Assembly (NCBI GenBank): GCA_035576205.1
Contig: DATLWR010000053.1
Location: 1 to 12,026 of the forward strand
Direction: 5' to 3'
DNA: 12,026 nt
Source of the DNA: DATLWR01 sp035576205
GTDB lineage: Bacteria; Pseudomonadota; Zetaproteobacteria; Mariprofundales; Mariprofundaceae
A program made the position numbers and the translations under genes. The notes under the pieces were generated by a model. The model had not been told where the DNA came from and did no database searches. It saw only the letters and a list, made by a program, of their open reading frames with translations. Positions 1-6,616 of this stretch are shown one piece after another (the stretch's first letter is position 1; every line of letters starts with the position of its first letter).

Positions 1-1069
1 ACTCCAGGCCCCTGGTCACCGGCTGCCCGGCATCGAGGCTGGTCGTCTGGACCACGAACGGGTAATCGACCGCACTCTGCATCATGAACATGCCCTGCCG
101 CTGGTTCACCATCACCCGCGCCGCATAGCGGTCGAGCACCAGCCCCGGCTCGATGTCGATACCGTCGTCCTCCTTCAGCCAAGCGTTCGCCGACGGCGGG
201 ATCGGGTCGACCTCGAAGCCCCGGTCGAGCCTCGGTTCGGCGTTGCCGGCCAGCACCAGTACCCCCTTGCCCTGCATGCGGAACTGGTCGATGCGGTAAC
301 GGAAGGACTCCGACGGCGCCTGCGAGACGCCGGCGACGATCAGCGCCTTCACATCATTCGGGATATCCTGCGTGTCGGGGGTGACCTCGACGAAATGGTA
401 GTCGTCGCCGGCCAGCTGCTGCAGGCGGCGAAGCTGCGCCAGCCCGCGTGCACCGAAACCGCTGGCGACGCCGATCGTTGCCTGTCCCTTGCCGGAGACC
501 TTCTTGATCTTGCGGGTCAGCAGGTATTCGAAACCATCCTCGCCGCGCACCACCGGGATCACCTCCTTGCGGTTGAGGTATTCCACCACGATGGCGAGGT
601 AGCCCTGCTTGACCTCGGCCTTGTCGTTCTCGACCGCCTGCACCTGCACGCGCGGGATGTTCCGGGCAGCGAGCGAGGCGGCCACGTTCGGATCGTCGGC
701 CGGATCGACGATCTCGTAGCCGAACTTGCCGCCGCCGGCGGCGTGGTAGGCGATCAGCATGTCCTCGATGAAGCGGCGCAGCCGGCCGTAGGGCTGCGGC
801 AGGTCGCGGGTGATGTAGGCGTGCACCATCACCGGCTCGTCGAGCGAGGCGAGCACGGCACGCGTCGAATCGGAAAGGGTATAGACCTTGCCCTCCGTCC
901 AGTCGCTCCTCAGATGAGTCATCCAGCTCGCCGCCACCGCCACCGCACAGCCGGCCGCGAGCAGCAGCAGCGCCGTCCACGCCTGCCGGCGCACGCGCTT
1001 GCGGTTGTCGACCGGCTTGTTCCGCGGCTCGTTCTTCGGATTGTTTTCCAGATTGTTCCCCATAGGCAT
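1..1069 (-). CDS. GldG-like ABC transporter auxiliary protein (partial, C-terminus off left edge)
   Basis: About 356 codons are visible before the gene leaves the window. The product starts with a charged Asn/Lys/Arg-rich tail (residues 1-30), then one hydrophobic segment (WTALLLLAAGCAVAVAASW), then a long soluble region containing VYTLSDSTRAVLASLDEPV and RRFIEDMLIAYHAAGG. These are typical of the GldG / ABC_transp_aux family, in which an N-terminal anchor precedes a large extracytoplasmic domain and usually a second membrane segment near the C-terminus (not visible here). The chosen ATG overlaps the permease stop as TGATG (shared base 1069), with a GGTGG stretch just upstream as ribosome site. 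A second in-frame ATG at 1063 is possible but has no ribosome site. It is the third gene of an ATPase-permease-auxiliary operon and presumably works with them at the inner membrane. The substrate cannot be read from the sequence. Confidence 0.85.
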   Translation of the reverse strand, partial: MPMGNNLENNPKNEPRNKPVDNRKRVRRQAWTALLLLAAGCAVAVAASWMTHLRSDWTEGKVYTLSDSTRAVLASLDEPVMVHAYITRDLPQPYGRLRRFIEDMLIAYHAAGGGKFGYEIVDPADDPNVAASLAARNIPRVQVQAVENDKAEVKQGYLAIVVEYLNRKEVIPVVRGEDGFEYLLTRKIKKVSGKGQATIGVASGFGARGLAQLRRLQQLAGDDYHFVEVTPDTQDIPNDVKALIVAGVSQAPSESFRYRIDQFRMQGKGVLVLAGNAEPRLDRGFEVDPIPPSANAWLKEDDGIDIEPGLVLDRYAARVMVNQRQGMFMMQSAVDYPFVVQTTSLDAGQPVTRGLE

Positions 1070-1779
1070 CAGCGCCACCGCCGGCGTTCGAGCTGGAACC
1101 AGGTCAGCCCCGCGAACAGGGCCGCCAGCGAAACCATCAGCACCGCGTCATCGAGCGTGATGACGCCGCGCAGCATGTTCTGGTAGTGCTGCACCGGGCT
1201 CAGCATGGAAAGCATATCCTGCATGGCGATCGGCAGTGTCGGTGCGGCGACGGTCAAGAGGTAGAAGGCGAGCAGCAGGCCGAAGCCGATCACGTAGGCG
1301 ATGATGGCGTGAGCCGTCAGCGACGAGGCGTAGAGGCAGGCCGCGGCGTAGACCGCACCGAGCATGAGGGCGGCGGCATAGGAGGCCAGCACCTGCCCGA
1401 CATCGAGATGGCCGAGCAGCAAGAGGCTCGCCGGGTAGACCAGCGTGCAGCCAAGCAGCACGACGACCTGCAGCAGCACGCCGAGAAACTTGCCGGCGAC
1501 GATCTGGGCGGTGGTGACCGGCAGCGTGGCCAGCAGTTCGAAGCTGCCGTCGTGCTGTTCGTCGGCGAGCATCCGCATGCTCATCGCCGGCACGAAGAAC
1601 ATCAAAAGCAGCGGCAGTGCCGCGAAATAACCGCGCATCTCGGTCTGGCCGAACAGGAACAGGTTCTTGCCGAAGAAGAAACCGGAGGCGAGCAGGAAGG
1701 CGGTCGCCACGACATAGCCGAGCGGCGTGTCGAGCGCCACGCGCCACTCCTTCCAGCATAGCGTCAGGACGGGCCTCAT
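1069..1779 (-). CDS. ABC-2 type transporter permease (GldF-like)
   Basis: 236-residue integral membrane protein with about six hydrophobic segments: residues near 20-40, 52-72, 95-122, 130-155, 158-182 and 212-230. The N-terminal cytoplasmic stretch contains CWKEWRVALDTPLGYV, and the first loop contains FVPAMSMRMLADEQHDGSFE followed by LLATLPVTTAQIVAGKFLG. The R-x-L-x-x-E---G-(T/S)-x-E-L-L---P motif is the usual coupling region of ABC-2 permeases of the GldF/NosY type. The start codon overlaps the stop of the ATPase gene as ATGA, and its own stop overlaps the start of the GldG-like gene, so the three are almost certainly translated together. The family pairs with GldA-type ATPases. In most non-gliding bacteria the transported substrate is unknown, and gliding should not be assumed here. 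Confidence 0.9.
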   Translation of the reverse strand: MRPVLTLCWKEWRVALDTPLGYVVATAFLLASGFFFGKNLFLFGQTEMRGYFAALPLLLMFFVPAMSMRMLADEQHDGSFELLATLPVTTAQIVAGKFLGVLLQVVVLLGCTLVYPASLLLLGHLDVGQVLASYAAALMLGAVYAAACLYASSLTAHAIIAYVIGFGLLLAFYLLTVAAPTLPIAMQDMLSMLSPVQHYQNMLRGVITLDDAVLMVSLAALFAGLTWFQLERRRWR

Positions 1780-2723
1780 GCCGACGCCCCCTTGGTGAGC
1801 CGGCGGAAGACATCCTCCAGCCGCGTCTGCTCGTGGCGCATCTCCAGCAGCACCGCCCCCTCCTTCACCGCCGCATGGAACAGCGTCTCGGCGAGCGGCA
1901 CGCTGGTATCGGCGTGGCGCAGCACGGCGTTCACCGTCTCGCCGCCGCTCTCGACCGCCTCCACGGCGTCAACCTGCACCTCCGGCAGCTCGGAGCGCAG
2001 ACGCTCCAGTGTCTTTTCCGCCTTGCCCTTCAGCCGCACGTGCAGCACCGCACCGCCGCTGGCCATGGCCGCGAGTTCCGCCGAGGTGCCGAGCGCCTTC
2101 AGCTCGCCGCCGTCGATGATCATCATGCGGTCGCAGGCCGCCTCGACCTCGGGCAGCACGTGCGAGGAGAGCAGCACGGTCTTCGCTTCGGCGAGTTTCC
2201 GGATGAGATGGCGGATCTCGATGATCTGGTTGGGGTCGAGGCCGGTGGTCGGCTCGTCGAGGATCAGGCACTGGGGATCGTGCAGCATGCTGGCAGCCAG
2301 CCCCACGCGCTGCCTGTAGCCCTTGGAAAGCTCGTCGATACGCCGGTTCAGCATCCCCGTGAGGCCGCACAGCTGGCTCATCTCGGCGATGCGGTCGGCG
2401 AGCGTCGCAGCCGGGATGCCCTGCATGCGGCCGATGAAGCCGAGATGCGAGCGCACGTCCAGATCGCGATAGGAGGGGGCATTTTCCGGTAGGTAACCGA
2501 TCAGCCTGCGAACGGCCAGCGAGTCGTCGAGCGGGATATCGCCCACCGTGGCGCTGCCCGACGAGGGCGGCAGGAAACAGGTGAGCATCTTCATGGTGGT
2601 GGACTTGCCGGCGCCGTTCGGGCCCAAGAGGCCCATCACCTCGCCGCGGCGGACGTGGAAGGAGAGATCACGGACTGCGATCCTGTTTCCGTAAGCGCGG
2701 CTCAGCCGCTCGGCCCGAATCAT
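1776..2723 (-). CDS. ABC transporter ATP-binding protein (GldA-like)
   Basis: 315 residues from the ATG at 2723. It has a complete nucleotide-binding domain: Walker A GPNGAGKST (34-42), YLPEN in the Q-loop region (77-81, Glu where many ABC proteins have Gln), signature LSKGYRQ (132-138), Walker B CLILDEP (152-158, catalytic Glu157) and the switch His in LLSSH (188). About 100 residues follow, ending in ETLFHAAVKEGAVLLEM and TRLEDVFRRLT, the normal C-terminal tail of ABC-2 drug/GldA-type ATPases. An upstream in-frame TTG at 2759 would add 12 residues, but that stretch looks like a promoter and has no ribosome site, so ATG 2723 is preferred. It is the first gene of the transporter operon and overlaps the permease start by 4 bp. 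It should energise the permease at the cytoplasmic face. Confidence 0.92.
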   Translation of the reverse strand: MIRAERLSRAYGNRIAVRDLSFHVRRGEVMGLLGPNGAGKSTTMKMLTCFLPPSSGSATVGDIPLDDSLAVRRLIGYLPENAPSYRDLDVRSHLGFIGRMQGIPAATLADRIAEMSQLCGLTGMLNRRIDELSKGYRQRVGLAASMLHDPQCLILDEPTTGLDPNQIIEIRHLIRKLAEAKTVLLSSHVLPEVEAACDRMMIIDGGELKALGTSAELAAMASGGAVLHVRLKGKAEKTLERLRSELPEVQVDAVEAVESGGETVNAVLRHADTSVPLAETLFHAAVKEGAVLLEMRHEQTRLEDVFRRLTKGASA

Positions 2724-2731
2724 GGCGGCCG

Positions 2732-2759
2732 ATATTAGAAACCCTCCCCAACTGGTCAA
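2732..2759 (-). promoter_or_regulatory. Putative sigma-70 promoter for the ABC operon
   Basis: Reading the minus strand, TTGACC (2759-2754, 5/6 to the -35 consensus) is followed after 16 bp by TAATAT (2737-2732, 4/6 to the -10 consensus). Only 8 bases separate this -10 from the ATG at 2723, so transcription would start at or within a base or two of the start codon and give a leaderless or nearly leaderless mRNA. Prediction by eye only. Confidence 0.45.
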
Positions 2760-2781
2760 GGGCGAAAAGTCACACTATGCT
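2753..2781 (+). promoter_or_regulatory. Putative divergent promoter for the CBS protein-antiporter pair
   Basis: TGGTCA (2753-2758, 4/6 to -35) lies 17 bp before TATGCT (2776-2781, 4/6 to -10). The -35 box occupies the same bases as the -35 of the opposite-strand ABC operon promoter, so the two units may compete for polymerase or share a regulator. A strong ribosome site, AGGAGGAG (2790-2797), follows, 4 bases before the ATG at 2802. Confidence 0.4.
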
Positions 2782-2801
2782 GATCGAGCAGGAGGAGTCC
2801 G

Positions 2802-3260
2802 ATGCTTGCAGCCGATGTCATGACCCGGGAACTGGTTACCGTCGAACCGACAACCACGGTGCAGAAGGCGATGGACCTGATCCATGCGAACCGGCTGCAC
2901 GACATCCCGGTCGTCGATGCCGACGGCAAGCCGCTGGGCGTCATCACCGGCCGTGCCATCCTGCATGCCGCGCTGCCGCCCTATATCTCGGAGAACCTGA
3001 TCGCCGCCATGCGCGGCCTGCCCGACATGCCCTCGATCTACGAGCACCTGAACGAGATCGCCGACTTGCCGGTCGGCGAGCTGATGGACAAGCGCATTTT
3101 TTCCGTCCGCCCCGACACGCCGACCAGCGCCATCGCCGCCATGCTGGTGCATATGAAGGACGACACCCACGACATCCTGGTCACCGACAACGCGGGCAAA
3201 CTCGTCGGCAGCATCTCCTGCATCGATCTCTTCTTCCGCTCGCCTCGCCGTAACGCCTGA
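2802..3260 (+). CDS. Tandem CBS-domain protein
   Basis: 152-residue soluble protein made of two CBS modules and little else. The first (about residues 1-60) runs from AADVMTRELVTVEP through HDIPVVDADGKPLGVITGRAIL. The second (about 92-148) runs from VGELMDKRIFSVRPDTP through HDILVTDNAGKLVGSISCIDLF. CBS pairs bind adenine nucleotides or other small ligands and usually regulate a partner protein. A near-ideal ribosome site, AGGAGGAG, supports the ATG at 2802. Only 9 bp separate its stop from the antiporter ATG, so the two are very likely co-transcribed. CBS pairs are found as cytoplasmic gates of several ion transporters, so a regulatory role on the antiporter is a reasonable inference. It is not shown by the sequence. 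Confidence 0.9.
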   Translation: MLAADVMTRELVTVEPTTTVQKAMDLIHANRLHDIPVVDADGKPLGVITGRAILHAALPPYISENLIAAMRGLPDMPSIYEHLNEIADLPVGELMDKRIFSVRPDTPTSAIAAMLVHMKDDTHDILVTDNAGKLVGSISCIDLFFRSPRRNA

Positions 3261-3269
3261 GGAGCCTGC

Positions 3270-4469
3270 ATGGAATCCTCAAGCTTCCTGCTGTCGCTGC
3301 TGCTCGTCCTCTTCGCCGCCCGGGTCTTCGGCGAAGCCGCCATATTCCTGAAAATCCCGCCGCTCCTCGGCGAGATCCTTGCCGGCGTACTGCTCGGGCC
3401 GAGCCTGCTCGGCTGGGTGGAGCCGGCCGGGCTGATACGCCTCTTGGCCGAATTCGGCCTGATCCTGCTGTTGTTCGAGGTGGGGCTCGACACCGACCTC
3501 GGCCGCCTGGTGCAGAGCGGCGTCAAATCGATGCTGGTCGCCATCGTCGGCTTCGTCGTGCCGTTCGCCGCCGGTTTCGTGGCCGCTTTTTACTGGCTGG
3601 AATTGCCGCTGCTCGTCTCGCTGTTCATCGGCGGCACGCTGACCGCCACGAGCATCGGCGTGACCGTGCGCGTGCTGAAGGATCTGGGCCGGCTGCACAT
3701 GCACGAGACCGATATCGTGCTGGGTGCGGCGGTGATCGACGACGTCTTCGGCGTACTGCTGCTCACCGTGCTGTTCGAGTTCTCGCTGCACGGCGACGTC
3801 AGCCTCGTGAATGCCGGCAAGGTAGCGCTGTTCATCGCCATCTTCCTGCTGCTGGCGCCGCTGCTGGCCAAGCTGTTCGCCATCGTCGTGCGCCGCTTCA
3901 ACCAGGTCAGCCAGCTGCCGGGCCTCGTGCCGACGCTGATCGTCTGCATCGTGCTGCTGTTCGCGCTGATCGCCCACGAGGTCGGGGCGCCGGAACTGAT
4001 CGGCGGCTTCGCGGCAGGCCTCGCCCTCTCCCGCCGCTTCTATCTCCCCTTCGGCCTGGCGCTGCACGAGAGCGATCCGCCGTTCGTCGAGCGCATCGAG
4101 CACGAGATGCGCCCGATCATCCACCTCTTCACGCCGGTCTTCTTCGTTATGGTCGGCCTGTCGCTCGATCTGCATGCCGTGAACTGGCATAGCCCGCTGG
4201 TCTGGGAGGCGACCGGGCTGTTCATCGTGCTCGCTTTCCTCGGCAAGCTCGCCGGCCCGCTATTCATCAAAGAGTCGCGGCAGGCGAAATGGGCCATTGG
4301 CCTCGCGATGATCCCGCGCGCCGAAGTGGGGCTGATCTTCGCGGAGCTCGGCCGCACCTCCGGCATCTTCGACAACACCGTCTACGCCGTGATGGTGCTG
4401 ACCATCGCCGTCACCACCCTCGCCCCGCCCTTCATGCTCAAAGCCTTCTACCAGCGCACTGCCACTTGA
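3270..4469 (+). CDS. CPA2-family cation:proton antiporter
   Basis: 399 residues, almost entirely hydrophobic, with about 11-13 membrane helices. Family marks are PPLLGEILAGVLLGPSLLG (30-48), GLILLLFEVGLDTDL (63-77), the unwound-helix motif TATSIGVTVRVLKDLG (125-140) and the paired acidic residues VIDD (155-158) that carry ions in NapA/GerN-type electrogenic exchangers. MIPRAEVGLIFAELG (about 347-361) is the conserved late helix. No RCK/TrkA-N domain follows, unlike true KefB/KefC, so it is closer to the NapA/GerN branch. It exchanges Na+ or K+ for H+ at the inner membrane; the ion cannot be decided from sequence. A GAGGAG ribosome site lies before the ATG. It is probably in an operon with the CBS protein. 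Its last 46 codons are duplicated twice downstream, which makes this gene end an apparent insertion point. Confidence 0.93.
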   Translation: MESSSFLLSLLLVLFAARVFGEAAIFLKIPPLLGEILAGVLLGPSLLGWVEPAGLIRLLAEFGLILLLFEVGLDTDLGRLVQSGVKSMLVAIVGFVVPFAAGFVAAFYWLELPLLVSLFIGGTLTATSIGVTVRVLKDLGRLHMHETDIVLGAAVIDDVFGVLLLTVLFEFSLHGDVSLVNAGKVALFIAIFLLLAPLLAKLFAIVVRRFNQVSQLPGLVPTLIVCIVLLFALIAHEVGAPELIGGFAAGLALSRRFYLPFGLALHESDPPFVERIEHEMRPIIHLFTPVFFVMVGLSLDLHAVNWHSPLVWEATGLFIVLAFLGKLAGPLFIKESRQAKWAIGLAMIPRAEVGLIFAELGRTSGIFDNTVYAVMVLTIAVTTLAPPFMLKAFYQRTAT

Positions 4470-4470
4470 A
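4329..4470 (+). repeat. Antiporter 3'-end repeat, copy A (in the intact gene)
   Basis: This segment encodes the last 46 residues of the antiporter (from Gly354) plus the stop. It matches 7349-7490 without gaps over 142 bp, with 8 differences by hand count. Its last part (4421-4459) also matches 4904-4942 at 36/39. It is the only copy attached to a full-length reading frame. Confidence 0.95.
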
Positions 4471-4819
4471 TCAAAAACAAATAAAAACGCACCAACTGTA
4501 TATTTCCACATGCCATTCGAAGTGCCCGAATTGCGGTGTCGAAACAGACTTCCTGATGTTCGAAAGTGGAGGTAGTGGTGATTTCGAGACATATTACGGC
4601 CTCACATCGGGGTCCTATTACAGGCTCGATTTGCACAAAGTGCATTACCTAAATTTGCGAGTGGAGGTTCTGCTTCAGCCTGCTATTGAAGCCGAAGGTG
4701 GAACAGAAAAACTTAGAAACATTCCGGATCAGGTCACATGCAAATCCTGCAATTCGGTTTTTCGAGCTACCCCGATCACATCTTCTGGGGAAACGCTGGT
4801 GCAGGCAATCGAGCTATGA
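4466..4819 (+). CDS. Hypothetical zinc-ribbon protein, start uncertain
   Basis: The frame ending at TGA 4817-4819 encodes a protein with two Cys pairs, CPNC near the N-terminus and CKSC near the C-terminus, about 75 residues apart. Between them are GGSGDFETYYG, YYRLDLHKVHYLNLRVEV and EAEGGTEKLRNIPDQVTC. The paired knuckles suggest one zinc-binding fold closed by distant cysteines. I do not recognise the family; it is loosely like CpXC-type zinc ribbons. No ATG or GTG precedes the first Cys pair. TTG at 4466 (117 residues, overlapping the antiporter stop as TTGA) is given here. CTG 4496 is the alternative, and ATG 4556 would lose the first knuckle. No clear ribosome site is seen for any of them. 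The DNA from about 4470 is visibly AT-richer than its neighbours, and the frame stays open back into the antiporter tail. This suggests acquired DNA whose native start may have been lost at the junction; it may be a 5'-truncated remnant. Confidence 0.55.
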   Translation: MNQKQIKTHQLYISTCHSKCPNCGVETDFLMFESGGSGDFETYYGLTSGSYYRLDLHKVHYLNLRVEVLLQPAIEAEGGTEKLRNIPDQVTCKSCNSVFRATPITSSGETLVQAIEL

Positions 4820-4890
4820 AACCGTCCTAAACAAGCAACTCAAGACACTACTCTTCCCTATCTAAACCCGGCATGCCCGGCAACGTCTGA

Positions 4891-4949
4891 ATCACACTCG
4901 CCCCGCCCCGCCCTTCATGCTGAAGGCCTTTTACCAGCGCACAACCTGA
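4891..4949 (+). repeat. Antiporter 3'-end repeat, copy B (short, frameshifted)
   Basis: The core 4904-4942 matches antiporter positions 4421-4459 at 36/39, and the frame reads FMLKAFYQRTT then TGA (4947-4949). The three differences are all silent third-base changes (CTC to CTG, AAA to AAG, TTC to TTT); two of them (CTG, TTT) are shared with copy C. Upstream of the core the match continues weakly from about 4891 but contains an extra CCCCG unit, which breaks the frame. It separates the zinc-ribbon segment from the FAD oxidoreductase-methyltransferase segment. Confidence 0.88.
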
Positions 4950-4950
4950 G

Positions 4951-4972
4951 ATCGAATCGCTGAAATCGAATC
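4951..4972 (+). repeat. Short direct repeat ATCGAATC upstream of the FAD oxidoreductase
   Basis: ATCGAATC occurs at 4951-4958 and again at 4965-4972, a 14-bp periodicity, about 50-70 bp before the oxidoreductase start. It could be a regulator site or chance. I could not define a convincing -35/-10 pair around it. Confidence 0.35.
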
Positions 4973-5020
4973 AATTGCGGCTATCATTAAAGATATCCGC
5001 AGAAGAGGAGATGCCGTCGC

Positions 5021-6589
5021 ATGACAGCCCCATCATCAGCAAACGAATCGTCAGCAAACGCGTTCGATGTCATCGTCATCGGATCCGGCATGGGCGGCAT
5101 GACGACGGCTGCGGCACTTTCACGGCTGGATCACAAGGTCCTGCTTCTGGAACAGGCACCGTCGATTGGCGGGCTGACGCACGCTTTCAGCCGCGACGGT
5201 TTCAGCTGGGATGTCGGCCTCCACTATTGCGGCCTGTTCGGCCACGACCAGTTCGGGGGCCGAATCCTGGACTGGCTCAGCGGCGGCAGCATCGAGTTCC
5301 GTTCGGTCGGCACCGTCTACGATACACTGCACTTCCCGGACGGATTCGAGATCGCCATCGGACGCCCAGCTGATGCCTACAAGATGGAGCTCAAGGAGCG
5401 GTTTCCCGACAACATCGCCGAAATCGATGCCTACTTCGAGGCGTTGCAGTCGGCACAGCAAGCCGGGCAGTTGATTGGCGCCCTGCGCACAATGCCCGAG
5501 CCGCTCCGTTCCGCATATCACTGGTGGCACAGAAAGAAAATCCAGCGCTGGTTCAGCCGCACGACCGGCGAGGTCATTGCGGAACTTATCAGCGACCCGA
5601 AGCTCGCCGCCGTGCTGTCGGCTCAGTGGGGCACCTACGGTGGCAAACAGACGGAAGCGAGTTTCGTCTTTCATGCCACCGTCATCGGCCACTATCTCGA
5701 AGGTGCCGGCTACCCCGTGGGCGGTGCCGGCGCCATCGCCAGGGGGCTCGTGCCGGTCATCGAAGCGGCAGGCGGCAGCGCCCGGGCCGCCACACCTGTC
5801 AGCGAAATATTGCTTGAAGACGGCAAGGCCGTGGGCGTGCGCACCAAATCCGGCGAAGAGATCAGGGCGCCGTTCATCGTCTCGGCGATCGGCGCCGGCG
5901 AAACCGTAAAGCACCTGCTGCCGGAGGAGATTCGCGAACAGCCGTGGGCTCGGGAGATCGCCACTTTCAAGCCGTCGATCTGCCATTACCAGGTCTTTCT
6001 CGGCTTCGAGGGGGACATCGCCCAATACGGAGCATCGCGCTCAAACCACTGGTTCTACGAAAGCTGGGACACCAATGACGCCATTTGGACGGCGGCAGAC
6101 GGCGAACCGATTCCGATGATGTTCGTCTCGTTCCCGTCCCTGAAGGACCCCGCGCATGATCCGGGTCCGTCGAACAAGCACACCGGTGAAATACTGGTAT
6201 GGGCCGACTGGTCTTCGGTGGCCGGATTTGCAGAAATGAGTGCCAAGGAGCGCAACGATGTGTGGCCGGCATTCAAGCAGAACATCGAGTCCCGCATGAT
6301 GGATTTCTTTGCGGAGAAGTTCCCAGCCTTGATGCCGCTTGTCGTCCATCGCGAACTCGGCACCCCGCTCGCCACCGTCTCCTTCACCGGCCATGAGAAG
6401 GGCGGCATCTATGGCGTCGAAACGACCCCGCGCCGCATATTGTCGAACGCACTCAATGCCCGCACACCTGTCCCCGGCCTCTTCCTGTCGGGCCAGGATG
6501 TGATGAGCCCTGGCATCGCCGGGGCATTTTCGGGCGGCCTGTTCGCCGCTGCGGCGATCGATCCCCGCGTCGTCCAGAAACTCAGATAA
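5021..6589 (+). CDS. FAD-dependent oxidoreductase, retinol saturase / phytoene desaturase-like
   Basis: 522 residues with an N-terminal FAD-binding Rossmann fold: FDVIVIGSGMGGMTTAAAL (15-33; GSGMGG at 21-26), then the ribose-binding acidic residue in LLLEQAPSIGG (Glu44). GLTHAFSRDGFSWDVGLHYCG follows at 51-71 (substrate-side loop). The C-terminal FAD motif GLFLSGQDVMSPGIAGAFSG is at about 486-505. This layout is that of COG1233: phytoene desaturases, carotenoid isomerases and all-trans-retinol 13,14-reductases. The DxGxHY pattern and length fit the retinol-saturase-like branch best. The real substrate is unknown but should be a polyene, isoprenoid or similar lipid. GAGGAG (5005-5010) lies 10 bases before the ATG; the nearby ATG 5011 is out of frame. 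The next gene starts 27 bp after the stop, so the two probably form an operon. No carotenoid or quinone synthesis gene is in the window. The pair lies between antiporter tails B and C. Confidence 0.85.
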   Translation: MTAPSSANESSANAFDVIVIGSGMGGMTTAAALSRLDHKVLLLEQAPSIGGLTHAFSRDGFSWDVGLHYCGLFGHDQFGGRILDWLSGGSIEFRSVGTVYDTLHFPDGFEIAIGRPADAYKMELKERFPDNIAEIDAYFEALQSAQQAGQLIGALRTMPEPLRSAYHWWHRKKIQRWFSRTTGEVIAELISDPKLAAVLSAQWGTYGGKQTEASFVFHATVIGHYLEGAGYPVGGAGAIARGLVPVIEAAGGSARAATPVSEILLEDGKAVGVRTKSGEEIRAPFIVSAIGAGETVKHLLPEEIREQPWAREIATFKPSICHYQVFLGFEGDIAQYGASRSNHWFYESWDTNDAIWTAADGEPIPMMFVSFPSLKDPAHDPGPSNKHTGEILVWADWSSVAGFAEMSAKERNDVWPAFKQNIESRMMDFFAEKFPALMPLVVHRELGTPLATVSFTGHEKGGIYGVETTPRRILSNALNARTPVPGLFLSGQDVMSPGIAGAFSGGLFAAAAIDPRVVQKLR

Positions 6590-6616
6590 GGTACCCGTTT
6601 TATTTTGGGGAATGAC

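Noticed and set aside
3279..4190. Long minus-strand open frame opposite the antiporter
   Set aside because: Its Glu/Gln/His-rich product is the mirror of hydrophobic codons on the other strand; the plus strand is plainly the coding one.
3270..4469. Naming the antiporter kefB
   Set aside because: There is no RCK/TrkA-N domain or ancillary KefG/KefF-like gene, and the paired Asp motif points to an exchanger of the NapA/GerN type, so a kef symbol would mislead.
4820..4836. Short likeness between sequence after the zinc-ribbon stop (AAACCGTCCTAAAC) and after tail C (AAACCGACTAAAC)
   Set aside because: Only about 12 bases with mismatches. It might mark a common end of inserted DNA, but it is too short to separate from chance.
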